Of a DNA stretch of 23,631 nt, positions 14,056 through 21,100 are shown one piece after another (within the stretch, counting starts at the first letter, position 1; each line of letters opens with the position of its first letter). The notes below the pieces were generated by a model, which did not search any database, was not told where the DNA came from, and saw only the letters and a program-made list of their open reading frames with translations. Position numbers and translations under genes: made by a program. This DNA is from a virus, in the IMG/VR virus record IMGVR_UViG_3300030382_001812, positions 1-23,631 of that record; one strand, 5' to 3'.

Positions 14056-14244
14056 ATGAAAATTAAAGTATTAACTGAAATAGAAAGAGATAATAGAACC
14101 TATGAAAAGGGTGATGTTATTGATATACCTGAATCTAATATTGCTGTATGGGAAAAAAATAAATGGGGGAAAACTATTAAAACAAAAGAAGAAAAAGGTA
14201 AGAAAGAAACCAAAGAAGAAAAGGGTATTAAAAAAACGAAATAA
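14056..14244 (+). CDS. Hypothetical 62-aa protein after capsid
   Basis: A small protein starting MKIKVLTEIERDNRTYEKGD with a short beta-rich domain (VIDIPESNIAVWEKNKWG) and a Lys/Glu-rich tail with repeated KEEKG. I start it at ATG 14056; the frame is open from a TTG at 14008, but that would place the start inside the terminator and promoter. Its place between capsid and connector genes is typical of small head-completion or decoration-like proteins. No function is recognised. The stop overlaps the next ATG by one base. Confidence 0.65.
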   Translation: MKIKVLTEIERDNRTYEKGDVIDIPESNIAVWEKNKWGKTIKTKEEKGKKETKEEKGIKKTK

Positions 14245-14804
14245 TGATTAGCGTACAAATAGATTCTACAACAGGAAGCGAAGTGGTATCTACTACTGAA
14301 TTAAAAAATTATGCAAGAGTAGAAACTTCAGATGATGATACTATAATAGCAAATATGGTAATTGCGGCACGAGAAAAATGTGAAGCAATTATCAATAGAG
14401 ATATTGTAGCAAAAACCAGGAGTTTATTTATGTCTAATTTAAACCATTCTGGAGAATATGGAGACCTATATAGAAGAAGAACAAAAATAGTGCTTCCATA
14501 CGCACCCATAACATCAATAACATCTGTATCAACGCAGTCGAGTGATGGGACATTAACAACCATAAATTATGATGCTTATGGATTAGAGGATAAATATATT
14601 GAAGTATCTTCATCATATCAAAAAAATATTAAAGTTGTTTACACTACTACTGGGTTAAGTTATGATGACATAAAACTAGCTATAAAACAACTAGCGACTA
14701 CATATTATGATAATAGACAAGATTTTAAAAGCGGCAGCATAACAGGCATACCAACAAATGTTCAAAACATTCTTTCACCTTATATATACTATAATGAGTT
14801 ATGA
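14244..14804 (+). CDS. Head-tail connector, HK97 gp6-like
   Basis: A 186-aa protein with the pattern of gp6-like connectors: STTELKNYARVETSDDDTII near the start, helix AAREKCEAIINRDIV, a strand segment RTKIVLPYAPITSITS, and KLAIKQLATTYYDNRQ at the end. It forms the ring docked beneath the portal. It is the first of four genes in the usual HK97 order (connector, closure, gp10-like, completion) and ends overlapping the next ATG by 4 nt. Confidence 0.85.
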   Translation: MISVQIDSTTGSEVVSTTELKNYARVETSDDDTIIANMVIAAREKCEAIINRDIVAKTRSLFMSNLNHSGEYGDLYRRRTKIVLPYAPITSITSVSTQSSDGTLTTINYDAYGLEDKYIEVSSSYQKNIKVVYTTTGLSYDDIKLAIKQLATTYYDNRQDFKSGSITGIPTNVQNILSPYIYYNEL

Positions 14805-15130
14805 TAGAAACAGGAAAATTAAGACATAGGGTAACGGTAAAACGCAACACAAATAGTGCGGATGGATATGGTGGATTCACATCTTCGCAATCAACAATAG
14901 GAACATACTGGGCAGATAGAGAATACCTAAATGGTAAAATGATTTTTCGTGATGGAAAAAGAATTTTACAAACGGGTATAGAACTAACTATGCGTAAGAA
15001 TACGGTAACAACAAACATTCAAAGGGGAGATATTTTACTTCTTACGGGAGATTCGGATGCATATAGAATAAATGATATATATGAAAAAGGATTATATACA
15101 TATAAAATACTAGCGGACAAACAACAATAA
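14801..15130 (+). CDS. Head closure / head-tail adaptor protein
   Basis: A 109-aa protein of the phage head-tail joining family: KLRHRVTVKRNTNSADGYGG, TYWADREYLNG, LTMRKNTVTTNIQRGD and DAYRINDIYEKG. These are the hallmark strands of the small beta-barrel stopper that closes the capsid after packaging. Its length is normal (100-115). It overlaps the connector gene by 4 nt and precedes the gp10-like gene by 2 nt. Confidence 0.85.
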   Translation: MIETGKLRHRVTVKRNTNSADGYGGFTSSQSTIGTYWADREYLNGKMIFRDGKRILQTGIELTMRKNTVTTNIQRGDILLLTGDSDAYRINDIYEKGLYTYKILADKQQ

Positions 15131-15132
15131 AA

Positions 15133-15510
15133 ATGGCAAAGAAAAATATAGTAAGACTTAAACCTTCTAACGTAAAAAGATTTAATAAAAAAATGAATAA
15201 GATGTCATCGTTTGCGGCAAGTGATAGAGGTGTAGAGATTGGATATAATGCCAACTATTCTCAATATGTAGAATACGGAACATCTAAAATGAAAGCACAA
15301 CCATATTTTGAACCCGCTATTCAAAACAGAAGATTGTTATTTCAAAAGAAATTAAAATCTACAGGATATAAATTATTGAAAGGACGAAGTGCTGGAACAG
15401 TAGGAAAAATATTAAAAGATTTAGGATTATCTATATTAGAAAATTCATCTCAAAGAGTGCCAGTAGATACTGGAACATTGAAACAAAGTATATTTATTAA
15501 AAATTTATAA
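15133..15510 (+). CDS. HK97 gp10-like neck/tail protein
   Basis: A 125-aa protein with the gp10-family signature YSQYVEYGTSKMKAQPYF (residues ~39-56), a basic N-terminus and the C-terminal QRVPVDTGTLKQSI. Members of this family act at the head-tail interface of siphoviruses. It keeps conserved gene order with the closure gene before it and the completion gene after it. The short gaps (2 nt on each side) suggest one operon. Confidence 0.85.
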   Translation: MAKKNIVRLKPSNVKRFNKKMNKMSSFAASDRGVEIGYNANYSQYVEYGTSKMKAQPYFEPAIQNRRLLFQKKLKSTGYKLLKGRSAGTVGKILKDLGLSILENSSQRVPVDTGTLKQSIFIKNL

Positions 15511-15512
15511 TT

Positions 15513-15950
15513 ATGAAAGAACCATCGTACCTTATTAGAAAAAAAGTTTATGATGCTTTAGATGGAAATATCACATTGAATAGTGCCACCTTATCTGTAT
15601 ATAATGTCGTTCCAAGTAGCGGTGCTTATCCTTATATTTATATTTATAGTCTTACAAATGACAATACGGAAAGTAATAAATCAAAATATATATCTTCAAT
15701 AATTACAAGAATAGAAGTAATAACTGCATTTGATACCAATACGGGAGGACAGCTAGATTGTAATTTAGCTATGAATCAAATCACTCAATTACTCGTTTCT
15801 CAATCATCGTATTTTGATTTAAGTTCAGATGATTTTAATGTTTACGGAGCAAGAAATAATGGTATAACTTATATTACGGAAGATACCGATACTCAAACTT
15901 TATATAGAGCAATATTAAGTTTTGAAAGTACGGTAGAACAAACTTCGTAA
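15513..15950 (+). CDS. Tail completion/terminator-like protein
   Basis: A 145-aa alpha/beta protein: helix SYLIRKKVYDALDG, then YNVVPSSGAYPYIYIYSLTN, a strand ITRIEVITAF, helix NLAMNQITQLLVS and TQTLYRAILSFESTV. This is the layout of DUF3168/gpU-like tail completion or terminator proteins that cap the tail tube and join it to the neck. Its place after a gp10-like gene supports this. A tail tube gene would normally come next but is not seen here. Confidence 0.7.
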   Translation: MKEPSYLIRKKVYDALDGNITLNSATLSVYNVVPSSGAYPYIYIYSLTNDNTESNKSKYISSIITRIEVITAFDTNTGGQLDCNLAMNQITQLLVSQSSYFDLSSDDFNVYGARNNGITYITEDTDTQTLYRAILSFESTVEQTS

Positions 15951-15951
15951 T

Positions 15952-16428
15952 ATGAGATTAGAATTATACCGTTATAGTAGTGGAAAAGAAAGTACACTTG
16001 GAATATTATTTTTATTAAACGATGATAACAAAAAAGAATTTTTATGCTATACTTTGGAAGATGAAAAAAGAGCAGTTAAGGAATATGGCAAGACAAGAAT
16101 ACCTGCTGGGCAATATTTCATCAAACTTCGTAAAGAAGGAGGGTATAACCAAAAGTATTCTAAAAGGTTTCCAACTATTCATAAAGGTATGTTGCATCTT
16201 CATGATGTGCCTAACTTTAGTTGGATTCTTATTCATTGCGGTAATACTGGCGATGATACTTATGGGTGTATATTGGTTGGTGATAACTCTCAACAGAACA
16301 TTACGAAAGCTGGGTTTATAGGAAACTCCACTACTTGTTATCGTAGGATATATCCAAAAATACTAAACGCTTTACAAAAGCAAAAAAAACTTATCATTAA
16401 AATTATTAATTTTGATAATAATAAATAA
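15952..16428 (+). CDS. DUF5675-family protein, lysis-associated
   Basis: A 158-aa protein with the DUF5675 pattern: N-terminal LYRYSSGKESTLGIL, CYTLEDEKRAVKEYGKTRIP, AGQYFIKLRKE, then IHCGNTGDDTYGCILVG (94-110). The His-Gly...Gly-Cys arrangement resembles the active site of L,D-transpeptidase-like folds (HxxG...GC), and members are often found in phage lysis cassettes. It may therefore cut or modify peptidoglycan, but catalysis is not established. The gene starts 1 nt after the completion gene and precedes small membrane proteins and a holin. No other endolysin is recognised in the window. Confidence 0.75.
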   Translation: MRLELYRYSSGKESTLGILFLLNDDNKKEFLCYTLEDEKRAVKEYGKTRIPAGQYFIKLRKEGGYNQKYSKRFPTIHKGMLHLHDVPNFSWILIHCGNTGDDTYGCILVGDNSQQNITKAGFIGNSTTCYRRIYPKILNALQKQKKLIIKIINFDNNK

Positions 16429-16434
16429 TCAATT

Positions 16435-16737
16435 ATGGAAAAGATTTTAAATAAACAAGTTGAAGTGGACATTGATAATGATGGCAAAGGTGATATAAAA
16501 ATTAATTTTAAAACTCTTGCTATTGTAGGTGGTATCATTATTTCTTTAACGATGGGATATTCTAAACTTCAAGCTGATATTGAAATTGCTAAAACATTAC
16601 CTGAATTGATATTAGACCAAGATGATACGAAGATATTAAATCAGAAGATGGATTTTATAATAAAAGAGTTAGAAAAATTTGAAGCTGCAACAGAAAAAAG
16701 ATTAGAAGGTTTAGAAGATAAAGTGTATAAAAAATGA
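16435..16737 (+). CDS. Single-span membrane coiled-coil protein, lysis-like
   Basis: A 100-aa protein. The short N-terminal part holds DIDNDGKGDIKIN, a DxDxDG-like acidic segment that could bind calcium. A hydrophobic span follows (TLAIVGGIIISLTMGYS, residues ~27-43), then a charged coiled coil (FIIKELEKFEAATEKRLEGLEDKV). The topology (short N-terminus, one span, long helical C-terminus) resembles phage spanin-like or holin-associated proteins. No lipobox is seen. It overlaps the next gene by 4 nt. Confidence 0.6.
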   Translation: MEKILNKQVEVDIDNDGKGDIKINFKTLAIVGGIIISLTMGYSKLQADIEIAKTLPELILDQDDTKILNQKMDFIIKELEKFEAATEKRLEGLEDKVYKK

Positions 16738-16946
16738 AACAATTAAACGCTAATAATGTAGCACAAGTTTCGGTCGATGAAGAAACATTAAAAAAACAAA
16801 TAAAGGTAGGTCAAACTATTAGCAAAATAAATACATTAATGGATGTTGCGGAAGGCATGAATACACAAGAATGGGATGGTGTACAGAAGTTACCTATCTT
16901 AATACAAATTGAAAATAAATTAATAACACTAATTGATGATTTATAA
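16734..16946 (+). CDS. Hypothetical 70-aa protein
   Basis: A small soluble protein with helices (DEETLKKQIKVGQTISKINT, LMDVAEGMNTQEWDGVQKLP, LIQIENKLITLIDDL). It overlaps the preceding membrane protein gene by 4 nt. No motif is recognised. A lysis-cassette accessory or chaperone role is possible from position only. Confidence 0.55.
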   Translation: MKQLNANNVAQVSVDEETLKKQIKVGQTISKINTLMDVAEGMNTQEWDGVQKLPILIQIENKLITLIDDL

Positions 16947-16986
16947 AACAAACGTTTTAAACCATTAATAATAAATTATATAGAAT

Positions 16987-17112
16987 ATGACTAACAAAGA
17001 AAACAAAGGCGTTAAACACGAAGTAAATTGTCTTAAAAGCAATTCTACCGAATGTGTGTGTATGACAGAGAAAGAAATTGAAGAATGTGAAAAACAAATA
17101 GAAAATAAATAA
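16987..17112 (+). CDS. Small 41-aa cysteine-containing protein
   Basis: An ORF of 41 codons starting MTNKENKGVKHEVNCLKSNS with four cysteines (residues 15, 23, 25, 34), including CVC. It is hydrophilic with a Glu-rich C-terminus (KEIEECEKQIENK). It ends 1 nt before the next small ORF, and the chain continues into the holin gene. Cysteines could bind a metal or form disulfides. Function unknown. Confidence 0.45.
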   Translation: MTNKENKGVKHEVNCLKSNSTECVCMTEKEIEECEKQIENK

Positions 17113-17113
17113 A

Positions 17114-17203
17114 ATGACGACTACGGTAGAAGGTATGATAGTAATAAGTTGTATTGGACTTATTTTACTAGCTCTAATTTATTCTATTAAAAAAGAAAAA
17201 TGA
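17114..17203 (+). CDS. 29-aa single-span membrane peptide
   Basis: A 29-codon ORF: a short Thr-rich N-terminus, hydrophobic span MIVISCIGLILLALIY and a basic tail SIKKEK. The N-out/C-in, positive-inside pattern fits a tiny membrane peptide. Its TGA overlaps the holin ATG (ATGA), so the two are probably translated together. It could be an antiholin or pinholin-like partner. Size and coupling support reality; function is inferred from position. Confidence 0.5.
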   Translation: MTTTVEGMIVISCIGLILLALIYSIKKEK

Positions 17204-17595
17204 ATTTATTTAGTAAAATATTTGGCGGTGCTTTAAAACAAGTGGTTGGTGTAGTGGATAAATTCGTTATGACCAAAGAGGAAAAGGTAAAAGCTAAACA
17301 AGAATTAACAAACATTTTTATAGAAGCTGAACAATCAGCACAAACACAGGTGACTTCAAGATGGGAAAATGACATGAAATCTGATTCATGGTTAAGTAAA
17401 AATATCAGACCATTAACCTTAATTTTTCTAACTTTTGTTTTTGTTATTATGAGTTTCTTTGATGGCAATATAGGAGAGTTCACAATTAACGAAGCATATA
17501 AACCTATTTATCAGACGCTTTTAATGGTAGTTTATTCAGCTTATTTCGTTGGACGTTCAATTGAAAAAGCAAAGTCTATTTCCACAAATGGCTAG
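17200..17595 (+). CDS. 3TM-type holin
   Basis: A 131-aa protein of the 3TM holin family (PF11351-like): a helical N-terminal half (KVKAKQELTNIFIEAEQSAQ), the family signature SRWENDMKSDSWLSKNIRPL, then TLIFLTFVFVIMSFF and TLLMVVYSAYFVGRSIEK as membrane spans. Holins form lesions in the inner membrane that time lysis and release or activate the muralytic enzyme. Neighbours (DUF5675 protein, small membrane proteins) agree. The TAG stop overlaps the start of the next ORF. Confidence 0.8.
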   Translation: MNLFSKIFGGALKQVVGVVDKFVMTKEEKVKAKQELTNIFIEAEQSAQTQVTSRWENDMKSDSWLSKNIRPLTLIFLTFVFVIMSFFDGNIGEFTINEAYKPIYQTLLMVVYSAYFVGRSIEKAKSISTNG

Positions 17596-17728
17596 AAGAA
17601 GAAATTATATTTTTGCGTATATAGAAAAACCTAAACGTAAAAGAAAAGGAATACACTCAAAAAATAAAAACACAAACCACAAAGAAGGCAAATATTATAA
17701 GAAGAAATATCGTGGTCAAGGAAGATAG
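17588..17728 (+). CDS. 46-aa highly basic conserved-type protein
   Basis: An ORF overlapping the holin end by 8 nt, starting MARRRNYIFAYIEKPKRKRK and finishing near KKKYRGQGR, with about 20 Lys/Arg and several Tyr. The KRKGIHSK...YRGQG layout resembles short basic proteins I associate with marine phage genomes, but I know no function. It could bind nucleic acid or be packaged. It overlaps the HNH gene by 17 nt. Confidence 0.5.
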   Translation: MARRRNYIFAYIEKPKRKRKGIHSKNKNTNHKEGKYYKKKYRGQGR

Positions 17729-18125
17729 ATTATGTAAATCATGTGAAAAAATTTTACCTATAAATAAATTTTATAAAAGAATTAATGGTAAATGTGAATT
17801 ATCTTGTAAGGTTTGTCGTAATATAAAAAGAGAAAAAAGGCATCGGTATTATAAACAACAATTTATTTATAAGTTATCAGAACACATGAACATCAAATGT
17901 CAGAGGTGTGGATACAATAGAAATTTTAGTGCTTTAGATTTTCACCATAAAGGTGAAAAATCTTTTGTTATCTCTAGAGAAATAAGAAATTTAACTGCTA
18001 AATCTTTTAAGAAAAATGAAAAAGTAGATAGAATTTTAAATGAAATTTTAAAATATTGTGAAATCCTCTGTGCTAATTGTCATAGAGAGCATCATACCAA
18101 GCATTTTATGAAACTTAAAAAATAG
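17712..18125 (+). CDS. HNH endonuclease with zinc ribbon
   Basis: A 137-aa protein. An N-terminal zinc ribbon has CKSCEKILPINKFYKR and then CKVCRN. The nuclease core is CQRCGYNRNFSALDFHHKGE, followed by CEILCANCHREHH, the zinc-bound beta-beta-alpha-metal HNH fold. Such genes in phages are often free-standing homing endonucleases. Here it sits between the lysis genes and the fibre and starts from GTG at 17712 inside the preceding small gene, so it is either long established or recently inserted at an edge. Packaging-related HNH proteins usually lie beside terminase, which is not the case. Confidence 0.8.
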   Translation: MVKEDRLCKSCEKILPINKFYKRINGKCELSCKVCRNIKREKRHRYYKQQFIYKLSEHMNIKCQRCGYNRNFSALDFHHKGEKSFVISREIRNLTAKSFKKNEKVDRILNEILKYCEILCANCHREHHTKHFMKLKK

Positions 18126-18133
18126 TATATTTG
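18126..18133 (+). promoter_or_regulatory. TAnnTTTG promoter box before fibre gene
   Basis: TATATTTG is an exact -7 element right after the HNH stop and 17 nt before the fibre ATG at 18151. No TTG at -33 is visible. It would give the fibre its own late promoter. Confidence 0.5.
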
Positions 18134-18150
18134 TAAATAAAAATTATTCA

Positions 18151-21100
18151 ATGGGAGCATTAACTGGAAATACGATTAGTTCAAGTTATTTAGGTTTACT
18201 AAAAACAGGAGATAATGCAATTTTAAATTCTACGTTAAGATTAATTGAAGATGGAGGCGGAACGGATTCTAGTATCAAATTATCTACAACTCAATTGGGG
18301 TTAGCAGATGGGAGTAATACTGTTCCTTCATTAACTTTTTCAAATGATGATGATACTGGATTATATAAAACTGGTAGTGGTGTTGTAGGCATAACCTCTG
18401 CTGGTGTATTATCAGGTGAAATAACATTAACTGGTTTTAGGGCAAGAAAAAACGCAACTGTAGCGGCACCTAACTATACATTTATAGGTGATGATACTAC
18501 TGGATTACATTCTTTAGCAACTGGAGAACTTGATTTAGTTACAGCATCTAACGTTAGATTAAATATATCTAATGCGGGTGCAATAAAATTAAATAATTAT
18601 GGTAGTGGTACATTTACAGGAACAGTAACACAAAGATTGGGAGTGACTTCTGCAGGTGCAATAGTTGAAATTCCTATTGGTGGAGGAGCAGTTGATGGGT
18701 CAGGTACTGCAAATACAATAACGAAATGGACGGATAGCGATACCATTGGAGATTCTATAATAACAGATAGTGGGTCAGCTATTACAATATCAGGTACAGG
18801 AGAAAATACAATATCAACTTCTTCAACAGCTACTTTAAATATTCAATCTTCAGGAGCAAATGGAAATAATGTTTATTTAGCTTTAACAAGTTCAGATACA
18901 GAATGGAGATGGACGACTAATCGTGGAGACCAAATTAGTGGAAATCAAGGAGATTTATTTTTGCGTGAAGATACAGCAGGTGTCAATGCTCTTATATTTG
19001 AAACGGATACTGGAAATGCAACCTTTGCAGGTACTATTACAGCAACTACAAATGGTTCTGCATTTGGAAATATATCAGTTGATAAAATTAATTTAGGAGA
19101 CACCGAGAAAGTTATTTGGGGTGGCGGTTCAGATTTACAAATTTATCATTCTTCAGATGTAAGTTATATTTTTACAAATAACACTTTTCCATTAAAGATA
19201 GCAACCGAAACAAGTGGTACTCCAGTAACCATAGGACATTCAACTTCTGAAGTAACGATTGGAGACAATTTAACTGTAACTGGAAATTTAGATGTAGATG
19301 GAGGCGTAATAAATTTAGGTGTTGCTGATACATCTTCGGGTCACATAAACGCTTACGAAAATATGACCTTTAATATGGATTCTGATAATGATGATACTAC
19401 TAGATATTTTGGGTTTTATACAAATGGGTCAGATGGAAGTGGAACCGAATTATTAAAAATAGAGGAATCTGGAAATGTCGGCATTGGAACTGATTCGCCT
19501 CAAAATATTCTACATTTAAAATCTAATGACCCTAAAATTATTTTAGAAGATGGAAATGCAGGAACAGATGAAAAAGTTTATGCAATATATCCAGCAGGTA
19601 GTCAATATGTTTTAGAAACACAAACAGATGCTTATGGAGCAGGGCAAACCATTTATGCAGTTGATAGAACTGGAACAACAGTAGATGGCCAAAAATGGTA
19701 TATAAATAATTCTGAAGCCTTAGTTTTAGATTCTTCTGGAAACGCAACTTTTGCAAGTAATGTAGCATTACAAAGCGATGCTGGTAACCTAACAAAATCA
19801 TTAAGTATATACAATCTAGGTACAGCAACTAATGACGATGTAGTTTTAGGTTTTAAAACACACGCTTCAAGAACTTATAGCATAGGCATACATAGAGATA
19901 GTGGATTATTTACTATATCAACTGCAGAAAACTCCGTTGCATCATCAGAAATAATGACAATGGCTTTAAATGGAGATATGAATTTCTATTCTAATGGAAA
20001 TGCCACTCGTAATTTTATATTTCAAAATACAGATACAACAAATTCAAGTTCAAGAACAACCTTACAAGCTATAGCAGGAAATAGAAGTATAGAATTACAA
20101 GCATATAATGCTGACCATCTTTATATAAATAGAACAGCATCAACAAGTCTTTATATTCAAAGAGGTGGTACAACAGATATGCAAATTACTGGTACTGGTG
20201 CTATAAAATTAGATGCTTATGGTAGTGGTTCAATTACTGGTACTTCAGCTTATAAATTATCCGTTGATTCTAGTGGTAATGTTATTGAAACTGCTATCGG
20301 TGCAGGTGCTGTAGATGGAAGTGGAACTGCAAATCGTGTTACAAAATGGACTGATTCAGATACCATAGGAAATGCAACAATGTATGATGACGGAACAAAT
20401 ATTGGCGTAGGATACACTTCTGCTCCTACATCCCCAACTGGTGTTACAAGATTTTTAGCTGTTGAAGGAACTACAGCAGGTATTGTTTTAAGTGATACAG
20501 GAGACGCAGCTTATAAGTGGGATATATGGAATAGTAGTGGAGGATTATTTATGAAATATAATGACACTACTTTTGGTGTTTGTCAAACATCTGCTGGAAA
20601 TGTTGGAATTGGAGAAACTGTACCTCGTAGTAAATTATCTGTTAATTCTAATGGTGTTCCAATTTTTACAGCCGCAGATATGGCGACTACTGGACTAACT
20701 GTTCATAATGGAGCCACTGGTACCGCAATTCAAATAGGAACTTATGATGCTGGTTCATATAATTATATTCAATCAAGTTATGTTAATAGTGCCTCTACTG
20801 CTAGAGAATTAAGATTTTATAATGGTGCTGTTAATTCTTTGAAATTAGCTACAGATGGAAACGCAACTTTTGCAGGACAAGTAATTACTTCAAGTTCTTC
20901 AAGTGGAGATTATGTTAGAATGTATGGAGGTAGTGGAACTGCTCAATGGGATATATATGGAAGTGGAGAGAATTTAAGATTATCAGAAAATTCTGGAGGA
21001 GCAGGTGTTTTAGCAGTTGACACAGGAGCAACTTTTGGAGGTAATATAACAATAAATTTAGATGCAGATAGTGTTTTAAAATTGGCAAATGGTGGTACTA

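Noticed and set aside
16022-16321. A 99-aa plus-strand ORF with a hydrophobic stretch inside the DUF5675 gene
   Set aside because: It lies wholly inside a well-supported gene in another frame; the hydrophobic stretch reflects the sense strand's composition. An embedded holin is not excluded, but nothing supports a start signal.
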